Positions 14,304 through 22,164 of a stretch of 34,591 nt of DNA are shown here, in pieces. A program made the translations under genes and the position numbers. Source of the DNA: a virus; the IMG/VR virus record IMGVR_UViG_3300031963_000513, positions 1 through 34,591 of that record. One strand, given 5' to 3'. Below the pieces are notes generated by a model, which was not told the DNA's origin, did not search any database, and saw only the letters and a list, made by a program, of their open reading frames with translations. Numbering within the stretch: the stretch's first letter is position 1; each line of letters opens with the position of its first letter.

Positions 14304-16584
14304 AAGCCTCGCTAAACAGCTGATTCTTCAAAATATGACGCCAGAGCAGCAAAAAGCTGTTCTGGAGTCGGTTCGTGCCACCCTGCAAGAGGCTCGCGGC
14401 AAGCAAAAACAGCGTGTGAGCGAGAATGTGGGCATGGTGGTAGACGCCTTGAAGAAGATCGAGGCTGATATTCGTGCCAAGTACGATGATTTAGGCAACA
14501 AAATCACCGCTCGGGTCAATTCGATCCGCGATGGCCGGGATGGCACCAATGGATCGGACGGTCGTGATGGCCAAGATGGCCGTCCTGGGCGTGATGGTGC
14601 ACCGGGACCCGCAGGTCCAGCTGGTCGGGACGGTGCCAACGGCATCGATGGCAAGGATGGGGTATCTGTCACCGACGCCAAGATTGATTTTGATGGTTCG
14701 CTCATCATTAGTCTGTCGAATGGCCGTGAAATCAACGTTGGTGAGGTGGTGGCTCCCGACTTAGCGGAGAAAATCAAGGTCATCACCAACGGTGGTGGCA
14801 CGTCGCAGTATGTCTTGGACACACTGGCGTCACTCCAGACGCAGATCAATAACCTGATCCCCAGCCAGACGGGCAATGCAGGTAAGTTCTTGACCACCAA
14901 TGGGTCGGTATTGTCATGGGCGGACGTGGCTGGCGGCTTGGACTACCAAGGCACATGGAATGCGTCTACTAACACGCCAACTTTGGCCTCCGGCGTAGGC
15001 ACCAACGGCTACTACTACGTGGTATCGGTCGATGGTACGACTACCTTGGACGGTATCAGCGACTGGAAAGCGGGTGATTGGCTGCTGTTTAACGGCACCG
15101 TGTGGCAAAAGATTGACCAGAGTTGGGCGATTGCCGGTGCCAACGACAACATCACGTCGATGACGGGCATCACGGGCGGCATTTCATCGCCGGACTTCGT
15201 CCAGTTCGACACAGGCGCCACAGTCACCAACGCAGCAGGCCGTCTGTACTGGGATTCGACGCAACAGACGTTGACAGTAGGTTTGAACGCCAACATCGCG
15301 GCGGATATTGGCCAAACGCTGTACGCCTACGCGACGAATGACGAGGCCGTGACGATCACCAAGGGCCAGCCGGTGTACATGTACGCTGCGCAAGGCGACC
15401 GGGTGTCAGTCAAGCTGGCGTACAACACGGGTGACGCGACTTCAGCCAAAACGCTGGGTATTTGCGCGGAAAATATTGCTGCAGGCCAAGCAGGCATGAT
15501 CTTGTGCCAGGGTGTGCAAGATGGCCTCGATCTGAGTGCCTACACAGCCGGTGATACGCTCTATTTGGGCGCAACTGCCGGCACTTTAACCAGTACGAAG
15601 CCTTACGCACCTAACCATCTGGTCTATATCGGCGTGGTTGAGCGGGCTAATGCGGGCAATGGTCGTCTGTACGTGCGCGTGCAGAATGGCTATGAGATGG
15701 ACGAGCTGCACAATGTGTCAGCGCAGAGTCCATCTAATGGTCAGGTATTGATTTACAACGCATCAACCAGTCTGTGGGAAAAGAATACGCTGACTGATGG
15801 CACGGGCATCACAATTACTGAGGGTGCGGGGTCAATTACGATCACTAATGCAGCGCCTGACCAAACGGTCGCCTTGACGGGCGCTGGTACAACGGCTATC
15901 ACAGGCACCTACCCCAACTTTACGATTACCTCGAACGATCAGTACACAGGCACGGTCACAAGCGTTGGCGGCACCGGTACGGTCAACGGCATTAGCTTGT
16001 CGGGCACGGTCACATCCAGTGGCAGTCTGACCTTGGGCGGCACGCTTTCTGGTGTGGATCTGACTACCCAAGTTACTGGCACGCTGCCGATTGCTAATGG
16101 TGGTACAGGACAGACGACACAGACTGCAGCGTTTGACGCACTAGCGCCGACGACGACTAAGGGTGATTTGATTGTCAATGACGGGTCGGATAATGTCCGC
16201 CTGGCAGTTGGTACCAACAACTATGTATTGACAGCTGACTCTGCACAGGCAACGGGTGTGAAATGGGCAGCTGTGGCAGCCGGCACCACGGTGTCTGACG
16301 ACACCTCGACCAACGCAACGTACTACCCAACGTTCTCAACAGCGACTTCAGGAACGTTCTCAACGGCTACGGTATCGAGTACCAAACTGACCTATAACCC
16401 ATCGCTGGGCGGCTTGACAGCTACACAACTAGGCGCGTCGAATGGTATTTTGTTCACCAACCAGACGATCAATACGTCGGTGACATTTCCAACAGGCTAT
16501 GAAGGCATCAGCGGTAAGAATACAACCGTCGCTAGTGGTGTGACAGTGACTGTCCCCTCTGGCGCTAACTGGACGATAGTGTGA
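14293..16584 (+). CDS. Collagen-like head or tail fibre protein
   Basis: The 763-residue protein starts at GTG 14293. Residues 1-78 form a charged coiled coil. Residues 81-122 are 14 perfect Gly-X-Y triplets (GRDGTNGSDGRDG, then GPAGPAGRDG), a collagen-like triple-helix segment. After a short link comes a beta-rich repeat region: YQGTWNASTNTPTLASG and DWKAGDWLLFNGTVWQKID (a wrapped-strand motif seen in phage fibres), LPIANGGTGQTT, then a C-terminal GTFSTATVSSTKLTYNPS domain that fits a trimeric tip. It lies directly behind the portal, unusual for a fibre, so it may be a head-associated or neck-attached fibre. The host receptor is unknown. Confidence 0.8.
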   Translation: MDVESLAKQLILQNMTPEQQKAVLESVRATLQEARGKQKQRVSENVGMVVDALKKIEADIRAKYDDLGNKITARVNSIRDGRDGTNGSDGRDGQDGRPGRDGAPGPAGPAGRDGANGIDGKDGVSVTDAKIDFDGSLIISLSNGREINVGEVVAPDLAEKIKVITNGGGTSQYVLDTLASLQTQINNLIPSQTGNAGKFLTTNGSVLSWADVAGGLDYQGTWNASTNTPTLASGVGTNGYYYVVSVDGTTTLDGISDWKAGDWLLFNGTVWQKIDQSWAIAGANDNITSMTGITGGISSPDFVQFDTGATVTNAAGRLYWDSTQQTLTVGLNANIAADIGQTLYAYATNDEAVTITKGQPVYMYAAQGDRVSVKLAYNTGDATSAKTLGICAENIAAGQAGMILCQGVQDGLDLSAYTAGDTLYLGATAGTLTSTKPYAPNHLVYIGVVERANAGNGRLYVRVQNGYEMDELHNVSAQSPSNGQVLIYNASTSLWEKNTLTDGTGITITEGAGSITITNAAPDQTVALTGAGTTAITGTYPNFTITSNDQYTGTVTSVGGTGTVNGISLSGTVTSSGSLTLGGTLSGVDLTTQVTGTLPIANGGTGQTTQTAAFDALAPTTTKGDLIVNDGSDNVRLAVGTNNYVLTADSAQATGVKWAAVAAGTTVSDDTSTNATYYPTFSTATSGTFSTATVSSTKLTYNPSLGGLTATQLGASNGILFTNQTINTSVTFPTGYEGISGKNTTVASGVTVTVPSGANWTIV

Positions 16585-16585
16585 T

Positions 16586-17053
16586 ATGCCAATAACAATT
16601 GACGGTAGCGGCACGATTACAGGTTTATCCGCAGGTGGATTGCCTGATAGTTCAATTGTGACTGCTGATATTGCTGATGCAAACATTACTGCGGCTAAGT
16701 TAGATGGCGCTCAGAGTGGATCAGCCCCTATCTATGCTGCTAGAGCATGGGTCAACTTCAACGGCACAGGTACAGTAGCTATCAGAGCTAGTGGTAATGT
16801 GTCGAGTATTACGGATAACGGTACGGGTAACTATACGGTCAACTTTACGACGGCGATGCCGGATGCGAATTATTCCCTTGTTCAGGGCGGCGGCGAAGTA
16901 AATACCTCTACTTTGTATTCTGGATCAACAGCAGCTAGGATTATGCAGCCGGGAGTTTTGTCTGCAAGTAATGCTCAATTTTTTACTGGGTATCAATATT
17001 CAAGTAGCGCGTTGCAAGATGCTGCGTACATATATTTAGCAGTCTTCCGCTAA
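16586..17053 (+). CDS. Tail fibre-like protein A (paralogue of the gene at 17483)
   Basis: The 155-residue protein starts MPITIDGSGTITGL. Residues 31-40 hold the fibre-type word DANITAAKLD. Residues 45-96 carry a WVNFNGTGTVAIRASGNVSS block followed by DNGTG-YTVNF, a unit found in many phage fibres. The C-terminus (QDAAYIYLAVFR) is variable. No chaperone domain is visible. The same block occurs in the gene at 17483 with synonymous changes. It ends 12 bases before the next start. Confidence 0.75.
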   Translation: MPITIDGSGTITGLSAGGLPDSSIVTADIADANITAAKLDGAQSGSAPIYAARAWVNFNGTGTVAIRASGNVSSITDNGTGNYTVNFTTAMPDANYSLVQGGGEVNTSTLYSGSTAARIMQPGVLSASNAQFFTGYQYSSSALQDAAYIYLAVFR

Positions 17054-17065
17054 CAAGGAGATTTT

Positions 17066-17257
17066 ATGAACCAGAGAATTATTTACCCAACAGATGACGG
17101 CGGTGTCGCTGTCATTATCCCAGCCGCTGAGTGTGGCTTAACCATTGAAGAGATCGCCGCTAAAGATGTGCCAGCAGGTAAGCCTTACGAGATCGTAGAC
17201 GTAGCGGATATTCCTTCAGAACGTACATTTCGTGGAGCATGGTCATGGGTCTCGTAA
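17066..17257 (+). CDS. Small fibre-associated protein
   Basis: The 63-residue protein starts after a strong AAGGAG. It contains MNQRIIYPTDDGGVAVIIPA, a Glu-rich helix (LTIEEIAAKDVPAGKP) and the end FRGAWSWVS. Proteins of this style usually stand next to phage fibre genes and are sometimes called tail fibre assembly proteins, but I cannot show a chaperone domain. Coupled to the next gene by a 13-base overlap. Confidence 0.6.
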   Translation: MNQRIIYPTDDGGVAVIIPAAECGLTIEEIAAKDVPAGKPYEIVDVADIPSERTFRGAWSWVS

Positions 17258-17481
17258 TTGACTTAACTAAAGCTAAGAACATTGGTCACGATATGCGTCG
17301 TGCTGCTAGAGCTGAAGAATTCGCTCCGCATGATGCTGTAATTGCTAAAGCTATTCCCGGTGCTGATGCTGTAGCTGCTGAGACTGCTCGTCAGGCTATC
17401 CGTGAGAAGTACGCAACGATACAAGCCCAGATTGACGCAGCCACAACACCTGACGAGATTAAAGTAGCACTAGGGATTTGA
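17245..17481 (+). CDS. Small helical fibre-associated protein
   Basis: I choose ATG 17245 (MGLVIDLTKAKNIGHDMRR) over the ATG at 17239: GGAG at 17234-17237 is only one base from 17239 but seven from 17245. The 78-residue protein is helical with AAETARQAIREKYATIQAQI and a C-terminal TTPDEIKVALGI. Such short helical proteins accompany fibre genes in many phages and may aid folding. The function is not proven. Confidence 0.6.
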   Translation: MGLVIDLTKAKNIGHDMRRAARAEEFAPHDAVIAKAIPGADAVAAETARQAIREKYATIQAQIDAATTPDEIKVALGI

Positions 17482-17482
17482 T

Positions 17483-18007
17483 ATGCCAATCAAGTTAAAC
17501 ACAGCTTCTGGTGGTGGAGTAATACTAACTGGTGCTAATACAGCGACGGACAAGACAATTACGGTTCCTGCTGCTGATACAACTATGGTTGGGACAGATT
17601 CAACACAGACGCTAAGTAATAAGACGTTTTCTGGAGCGCAGACGTTTGGTACTGCTTCTCTTGCAGAGCCTAGCGGTTCAGCGCCTTTGTATATGTGCCG
17701 AGCTTGGGTGAACTTTAACGGTACAGGTACGGTTGCGATCAGGGCTTCTGGGAACGTGAGTTCGATTACGGATAATGGTACTGGTGATTACACGGTGAAT
17801 TTTACTTCTGCTATGACGGATACAAATTATTGTGTTGTTTTGCCGTCAATGATGACTGGCGGAAATACATCTCAATATTTTGGTGTGAGCACACCATCCA
17901 ATAATTCTTACGCAACAAAAACAACATCGGCTGTTCGTGTTGCTGTTTACAACACCTTAATTAGTAACCAAGATGTTTTTGACGCAAACGTGGCGGTATT
18001 CCGATGA
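17483..18007 (+). CDS. Tail fibre-like protein B (paralogue of the gene at 16586)
   Basis: The 174-residue protein has an N-terminal beta part (LNTASGGGVILTGAN, TITVPAADTTMVGTDSTQTL, SNKTFSGAQTFG), a common fibre stem motif. Residues 65-116 repeat the WVNFNGTGTVAIRASGNVSS unit of the gene at 16586, nearly identical in protein. The C-terminal 55 residues differ completely and are Ser/Asn-rich. It looks like a fibre tip variant assembled by domain exchange. Its stop overlaps the tiny frame at 18004. Confidence 0.75.
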   Translation: MPIKLNTASGGGVILTGANTATDKTITVPAADTTMVGTDSTQTLSNKTFSGAQTFGTASLAEPSGSAPLYMCRAWVNFNGTGTVAIRASGNVSSITDNGTGDYTVNFTSAMTDTNYCVVLPSMMTGGNTSQYFGVSTPSNNSYATKTTSAVRVAVYNTLISNQDVFDANVAVFR

Positions 18008-18072
18008 GCACACTACGCCTAACCACCATATCAAACCAGTCGGGGTCATCTTCCGCTAAAGGTCAATTATGA
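18004..18072 (+). CDS. 22-codon orphan fibre N-terminus, possible coupling frame
   Basis: ATG 18004 overlaps the preceding stop (ATGA), and its own TGA (18070-18072) overlaps the next ATG at 18069. The peptide begins MSTLRLTTISNQSGSSSAKG. It resembles the N-terminus of many phage fibre proteins (an MSTLKVTTIQ-type start), which normally continue into the WVNFNGTGTV unit. It is probably a leftover start of a fibre gene whose body moved elsewhere, kept because it couples translation. Confidence 0.5.
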   Translation: MSTLRLTTISNQSGSSSAKGQL

Positions 18073-19115
18073 GCGTCACCATTAACGGCACTAACGGCCT
18101 TACGTTTAACGATGCCAGCACTCAGAATACTAGCCCATTTACTGGTGGATTAGGATTTCGCAACCGCATCATCAACGGTGCGATGGTGATCGACCAGCGC
18201 AATGCTGGGGCGAGTCTTTCTGTGCCTAACGCAACCCTTGTTTATGGTGTAGATCGCACTCTTGTGTATGAAGACACGGGTGCTTCTAGTTGCACTGTTC
18301 AACAGGTAACGGATGCTCCATCTGGATTTGTTAATTCACTTAAATTCACTGTCGGAACTGGCAGCACTGCAACGGCTGCTCAACTGGCTGTAGCAGAACA
18401 CAGAGTTGAAGGTTTTAACTTTGCTGATTCTGCTTACGGAACGGCTTCGGCACAAACCTTCACGCTTTCGTTTTGGGTAAAGTCCTCGCTAACAGGAGCG
18501 TATTGTGTCGGTCTGCGTAATGCCTCTGATAACAGATCGTATGTAGCAACATACACAATCAACTCAGCAAACACATGGGAATTCAAAACCATTACGATTG
18601 CTGGTGATACTTCAGGAACATGGGGTACTGGAAACGGTATTGGGATTAACGTTCGTTTTGACCTTGGCTCGGGTTCAAACTACCGGACATCGACGCTGAA
18701 TTCATGGCAAGCCGGTCTACTGTTTTCAAATTCATCGCAAGCAAATCTCATTGGGACAAGCAGCGCTACTTGGCAGATCACCGGCGTACAACTAGAAAAA
18801 GGCAGCACAGCCACATCGTTTGATTACAGGCCGTATGGTACGGAGTTGGCGTTGTGTCAGAGGTATTACAGATTTGCTAACTGCGCGAACAGAGATAACG
18901 GGGCAGCAGCTAATACAAAAGCCTACGCAAATTCTGTTAATTTCCAAAATATGAGAGCCGCGCCAACTGTGTCGTTTACTGCGGTGACATCGACAAACGT
19001 GTCAAGTAGATCGGCTAGTAACATTACCGAATACGGCTTTACATACAACACCGTCGCTTCTGCCTCTGCGAGTATGTTTGACGAATCAATTGCCACCTGC
19101 GCGATAGAGCTATGA
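18069..19115 (+). CDS. Tail fibre with carbohydrate-binding-like domain
   Basis: The 348-residue protein begins MSVTINGTNGLTFNDAST, then FRNRIINGAMVIDQRNAGAS, the entry motif of a family of receptor-binding fibre tips. A lectin-like beta sandwich follows (QTFTLSFWVKSSLTGAYCVG, NTWEFKTITIAGDTSGTW), and the end carries TGVQLEKGSTATSFDYRPYG and LALCQRYYRF, also typical of such tips. It probably binds surface glycans. The domain assignment is by pattern. It overlaps the next gene by four bases. Confidence 0.75.
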   Translation: MSVTINGTNGLTFNDASTQNTSPFTGGLGFRNRIINGAMVIDQRNAGASLSVPNATLVYGVDRTLVYEDTGASSCTVQQVTDAPSGFVNSLKFTVGTGSTATAAQLAVAEHRVEGFNFADSAYGTASAQTFTLSFWVKSSLTGAYCVGLRNASDNRSYVATYTINSANTWEFKTITIAGDTSGTWGTGNGIGINVRFDLGSGSNYRTSTLNSWQAGLLFSNSSQANLIGTSSATWQITGVQLEKGSTATSFDYRPYGTELALCQRYYRFANCANRDNGAAANTKAYANSVNFQNMRAAPTVSFTAVTSTNVSSRSASNITEYGFTYNTVASASASMFDESIATCAIEL

Positions 19116-19270
19116 CAATGGAAAACTACAAACTAACACCGTCTGCTACCACCGTTCAGCGTACAACAGACAACGCATACATCCCCTTCGACCCAGCCAA
19201 CACCGACTATCAGGCTTACCTGAAGTGGCTTGAAGAAGGAAACCAACCTTTACCAGCAGAGGAAGCATGA
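19112..19270 (+). CDS. Small fibre-linked protein
   Basis: A 52-residue frame runs from ATG 19112 (overlapping the previous stop as ATGA) to TGA 19268-19270 (overlapping the next ATG). It reads MTMENYKLTPSATTVQRTTD, then AYIPFDPANTDYQAYLKWLE and EGNQPLPAEEA. The motif IPFDPANTDYQAYLKWL recurs in small proteins next to phage fibre genes. The role is unknown; a folding helper or small tail component is plausible. Confidence 0.65.
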   Translation: MTMENYKLTPSATTVQRTTDNAYIPFDPANTDYQAYLKWLEEGNQPLPAEEA

Positions 19271-19506
19271 CGCCTGAACTGCAACGCTATTACGAAGATC
19301 GGTTCGCCATGATGACCCACCAGGGCTGGCGTGATCTGCTTGAAGATATTGACGGAATGATAACGTCCTTGAACAATGTATCCACTATCCAGGACGAAAA
19401 GGATTTACAATTTAAGAAGGGTGAGTTATCTATCCTAAATTGGCTGAAAACCTTGAAACAGGTCAGCGAAGAGGCATACGAGGCACTCAATGAGAAAGAT
19501 ATTTGA
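19267..19506 (+). CDS. Small helical hypothetical protein
   Basis: The 79-residue protein is helical and acidic (MTPELQRYYEDRFAMMTHQG, ISQ-free middle, then LSILNWLKTLKQVSEEAYEA). It starts in a four-base overlap with the preceding gene and ends in a 17-base overlap with the zinc-ribbon-like gene. Proteins of this type recur before the scaffold gene in related podoviruses. A virion or assembly role is inferred only from position. Confidence 0.6.
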   Translation: MTPELQRYYEDRFAMMTHQGWRDLLEDIDGMITSLNNVSTIQDEKDLQFKKGELSILNWLKTLKQVSEEAYEALNEKDI

Positions 19507-19717
19507 ATTTCTCTGCGAAAGCGGAGAGCGCATCGAACGATTTGTCGAGTATGAAGACAAGGTAGTTCGTTGCAATTGCGGCAAGACGGCCAGCCGCACC
19601 ATATCTGCGCCGGCGTTTAAATTGGAAGGGTGGTCGGGAGCGTTTCCTACAGCTCACGCAAAGTTTGATAAAAGCCACCGAGACAAGCTAAAATCCGAGC
19701 AGAAGGCGAACAGATAA
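19490..19717 (+). CDS. Small zinc-ribbon-like protein
   Basis: The 75-residue protein has MRKIFEFLCESGERIERFV, then VVRCNCGKTASRTISAPAFK. Cys9 with the C-N-C pair gives only three Cys in total, fewer than a full four-Cys ribbon, but the G-x-x-x-E-R-F-V, then C-x-C-G pattern is like truncated FmdB-type regulatory proteins often found in aquatic phages. The rest is charged and basic. The function is unknown. Confidence 0.6.
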   Translation: MRKIFEFLCESGERIERFVEYEDKVVRCNCGKTASRTISAPAFKLEGWSGAFPTAHAKFDKSHRDKLKSEQKANR

Positions 19718-19781
19718 GCAGAAATGCCCTGTTCATGTTTAATCCTGAGAACCAAAAGATGGCAGGAAAAGGAACTTCGAC

Positions 19782-20540
19782 ATGTTGATTGATAAAGAAC
19801 CAGAGATGCCTAGTGAGTTAGAGGCAGAGGAAGCGAAACTACCCGAGTACGCAGCGCCAGAAGTCCCAGAATTGCCCGACCGCTATCGCGGAAAGTCGAT
19901 TGAGGACATCGTCAAGATGCACCAAGAGGCCGAAAAGGTCATTGGTCGTCAGGCCCAAGAAGTCGGGGAAGTGCGGAAACTAGCCGATGAGCTGATTAAG
20001 CAGAATCTCTCGTCAAAATCGCAACCTGTTGAACAGGTAGAGCCTGAAGTAGACTTTTTTGAGAATCCCCAGAAGGCGATTCAAAAAACCGTTGAGACAC
20101 ATCCCGATGTTGTCGCTGCCCGTCAAGCGGGTATCGAGTTCAAACGGATGCAAACGCAGCAGCGCCTGGCGCAAGAGCACCCTGATTTCATGGAAATCAG
20201 CGCCGACAAGGACTTTGAGACGTGGATTAAATCGTCTCAGGTGCGACTCGAGCTCTATACCCGAGCGGATGCGCAGTTTGATTTCGATGCGGCGAATGAG
20301 TTGTTGTCAACCTATAAACAGTTGCGGGGCATTAAGCAAAAGCAGGTGGAGCAATCCGGTAAGGAAGCCCGCCAGCAGACGCTCAAAGCCGCGCAAGTGG
20401 ATACAGGGGGTACCGGGGAGAGTTCAAAACGTGTCTACCGCAGAGCTGACCTTATTCGGCTGAAAATGACCGACCCAGCTCGCTACGATGCGCTGTCAGA
20501 TGAGATTATGGCGGCCTACGCAGAAGGACGGGTCAAGTAA
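19782..20540 (+). CDS. Scaffolding protein
   Basis: The 252-residue protein begins MLIDKEPEMPSELEAEEAKL, a highly acidic stretch, then GKSIEDIVKMHQEAEKVIGR and a coiled coil, and ends with VYRRADLIRLKMTDPARYDA followed by LSDEIMAAYAEGRVK, a basic C-terminal helix pair. That layout (acidic, helical, no Cys, C-terminal capsid-binding hairpin) and the place just upstream of the major capsid gene fit a procapsid scaffold that is lost at maturation. The 64-base gap ahead of the gene holds GGCAGGAAAAGGAAC and no other feature. Confidence 0.82.
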   Translation: MLIDKEPEMPSELEAEEAKLPEYAAPEVPELPDRYRGKSIEDIVKMHQEAEKVIGRQAQEVGEVRKLADELIKQNLSSKSQPVEQVEPEVDFFENPQKAIQKTVETHPDVVAARQAGIEFKRMQTQQRLAQEHPDFMEISADKDFETWIKSSQVRLELYTRADAQFDFDAANELLSTYKQLRGIKQKQVEQSGKEARQQTLKAAQVDTGGTGESSKRVYRRADLIRLKMTDPARYDALSDEIMAAYAEGRVK

Positions 20541-20568
20541 ATTTTACTTTTGACTTTAGGAGTTAGAC

Positions 20569-21540
20569 ATGGCAACCGCATTTAACCCAGCAAATAGTGT
20601 AACAACGACAACAGCAGCAACCTTTATTCCAGAGATTTGGAGTGATGAGATTGTTGCGGCCTACAAAAAGAACCTGGTTCTGGCCAACGTTGTTATGAAG
20701 ATGAACTTCAAGGGCAAGAAAGGTGACACCGTTCACGTTCCTGCACCAACCCGTGGCAATGCCTCGGCCAAGACTGCCACCAACGCAGTCACGCTGATCG
20801 CTGCAACTGAGTCCGAAGTTCAGATCCTGATCAACAAGCACTACGAATACAGCCGCCTGATCGAAGACATCGTCGAAGCCCAGGCTCTGAACTCGCTGCG
20901 TCAGTTCTACACAAGCGACGCCGGCTATGCGCTGGCCCGCCAAGTGGACACCGATCTGGTTCAGCTCGGTCGTGCTTTCAACGGCGCAACCGTCGGTACC
21001 GACGACTACGCTACCAGCAACACCACCACCAAAGCCTACATTGGCTCGGACGGCACCACCGCGTACAACAGCACCAGCTCGAACGCTGCTGCCCTGACCG
21101 ATGCTGCGATCCGTCGCACCATCCAGCGTCTGGACGACAACGACACCCCAATGGATGGTCGTTTCTTCATCATCCCTCCATCAAGCCGCAACACCTTGAT
21201 GGGTCTGGCTCGCTACACTGAGCAGGCATTCGTGGGTGATGGCAGCGCCATCCGCAACGGCGAAATCGGCAACCTGTACGGTATCCCTGTGTTCGTGACC
21301 TCCAACGCTGACTTCGGCGCTGGTAACTCGGGCGCTGACCGTATCTGCCTGATGGGCCACAAGGAGTCGATGGTTCTGGTTGAGCAGATGGGCGTTCGTT
21401 CGCAGACCCAGTACAAGCAGGAATACCTGGGCACGCTCTTCACATCCGACATGCTGTATGGCGTCAAAGCCATGCGTACTGCCGCGACTGTGGGTGCTGC
21501 AACTTCGTCGTCCGCATTCGCTCTGGCTGTTCCAGCCTAA
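20569..21540 (+). CDS. Major capsid protein (HK97 fold expected)
   Basis: The 323-residue protein starts after TTAGGAG and begins MATAFNPANSVTTTTAATFI. Blocks such as PEIWSDEIVAAYKKNLVLAN, FKGKKGDTVHVPAPTRGNAS and GNLYGIPVFVTSNADFGAGN are typical of podoviral capsid proteins of the HK97 fold (an N-arm, an E-loop with a GDTVHVP strand, then the P and A domains). Codon use is very even, as for an abundant protein. It lies between the scaffold and a strong terminator at 21547-21571. No maturation protease or long N-terminal prodomain is evident. Confidence 0.93.
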   Translation: MATAFNPANSVTTTTAATFIPEIWSDEIVAAYKKNLVLANVVMKMNFKGKKGDTVHVPAPTRGNASAKTATNAVTLIAATESEVQILINKHYEYSRLIEDIVEAQALNSLRQFYTSDAGYALARQVDTDLVQLGRAFNGATVGTDDYATSNTTTKAYIGSDGTTAYNSTSSNAAALTDAAIRRTIQRLDDNDTPMDGRFFIIPPSSRNTLMGLARYTEQAFVGDGSAIRNGEIGNLYGIPVFVTSNADFGAGNSGADRICLMGHKESMVLVEQMGVRSQTQYKQEYLGTLFTSDMLYGVKAMRTAATVGAATSSSAFALAVPA

Positions 21541-21546
21541 TTAAAC

Positions 21547-21571
21547 TCCCCGGCTTCGGCCGGGGATTTTT
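21547..21571 (+). terminator. Rho-independent terminator after the major capsid gene
   Basis: TCCCCGGC (21547-21554), loop TTCG, GCCGGGGA (21559-21566), then TTTTT (21567-21571). An 8-bp GC-rich stem with a stable TTCG loop and a T tract; the best terminator in the window. Confidence 0.9.
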
Positions 21572-21591
21572 AACCTAATTAGGAGAACCTC

Positions 21592-21918
21592 ATGGCAAAT
21601 GCAACTTCCGTTGTGGTCCGAGCTGGCAATGACCAGTTCCGTGGCCTCTATACCAACACTTTCTTGGTTCGCGCGACGCTGGATGCTGATACTTTGGCTG
21701 ATGGCGCAGGCGACACCGATACCGTTGCTGTCCCCGGCGTAGCACTCGGTGACATGGTGCTGTCGGCTTCACTGGCCGTTGATGTGGCGGGTCTGATTGT
21801 GACCGCTTACGTCAGCGCAGCTAATGTTGTCAGCATTCGTTTCCAAAACGAGACAGGCGCCGAAGTCAATTTGGCTTCAGCCACGCTTCGTTTGGTCGTA
21901 GTACGTTCACTGGCGTAA
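21592..21918 (+). CDS. Probable capsid decoration or minor head protein
   Basis: The 108-residue protein is almost wholly beta-rich and Ala/Val-rich (MANATSVVVRAGNDQFRGLY, LVRATLDADTLADGAGDTDT, VAVPGVALGDMVLSASLAVD, AYVSAANVVSIRFQNETGAE) with one helix-poor core, and no Cys. It sits between two hairpins (21547-21571 and 21919-21944) right after the capsid gene, with TAGGAG as ribosome binding site. Position and composition fit a head decoration protein. I know of no motif that proves this. Confidence 0.6.
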   Translation: MANATSVVVRAGNDQFRGLYTNTFLVRATLDADTLADGAGDTDTVAVPGVALGDMVLSASLAVDVAGLIVTAYVSAANVVSIRFQNETGAEVNLASATLRLVVVRSLA

Positions 21919-21944
21919 AAATTGGGGGCTTGCGCCCCCAATTT
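21919..21944. terminator. Perfect 11-bp hairpin after the decoration gene
   Basis: AAATTGGGGGC (21919-21929), loop TTGC, GCCCCCAATTT (21934-21944). It starts just after the preceding stop. The A and T ends let it work as a terminator in either direction, although the U tract is short. It may also protect the highly made upstream mRNAs. Confidence 0.7.
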
Positions 21945-21960
21945 GCCGTTCGGAGGTTTT

Positions 21961-22164
21961 ATGGCGACATTCAAGTGTTTGGTCAGTGGCCAGACGGTCA
22001 CGTTTATCCATCAGCACGACATTGACAGCATGAAAGGCCATCAAGGCTACGTGCGGGTTGATGTACCTGAGATGATGCCTGAACGAATGTCAACAGAAAT
22101 AATGCTTTCACCACCCGTCAAACGGATGGGCCGTCCAAGGAAACCAGAAAATGTCGGAAATTGA
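21961..22164 (+). CDS. Small protein of unknown function
   Basis: The 67-residue protein starts at ATG 21961 after GGAGG (a longer TTG start at 21922 would lie in the hairpin). It contains MATFKCLVSGQTVTFIHQHD, then MKGHQGYVRVDVPE and a basic end (PVKRMGRPRKPENVGN), the last like an AT-hook (GRPRK). Small proteins with the first motif recur next to phage capsid genes. The role is unknown. It overlaps the next gene by 14 bases. Confidence 0.65.
   Translation: MATFKCLVSGQTVTFIHQHDIDSMKGHQGYVRVDVPEMMPERMSTEIMLSPPVKRMGRPRKPENVGN

Noticed and set aside
19735-19788. 17-codon frame (MFNPENQKMAGKG) before the scaffold
   Set aside because: No ribosome binding site and it overlaps the scaffold ribosome-binding region; probably chance.
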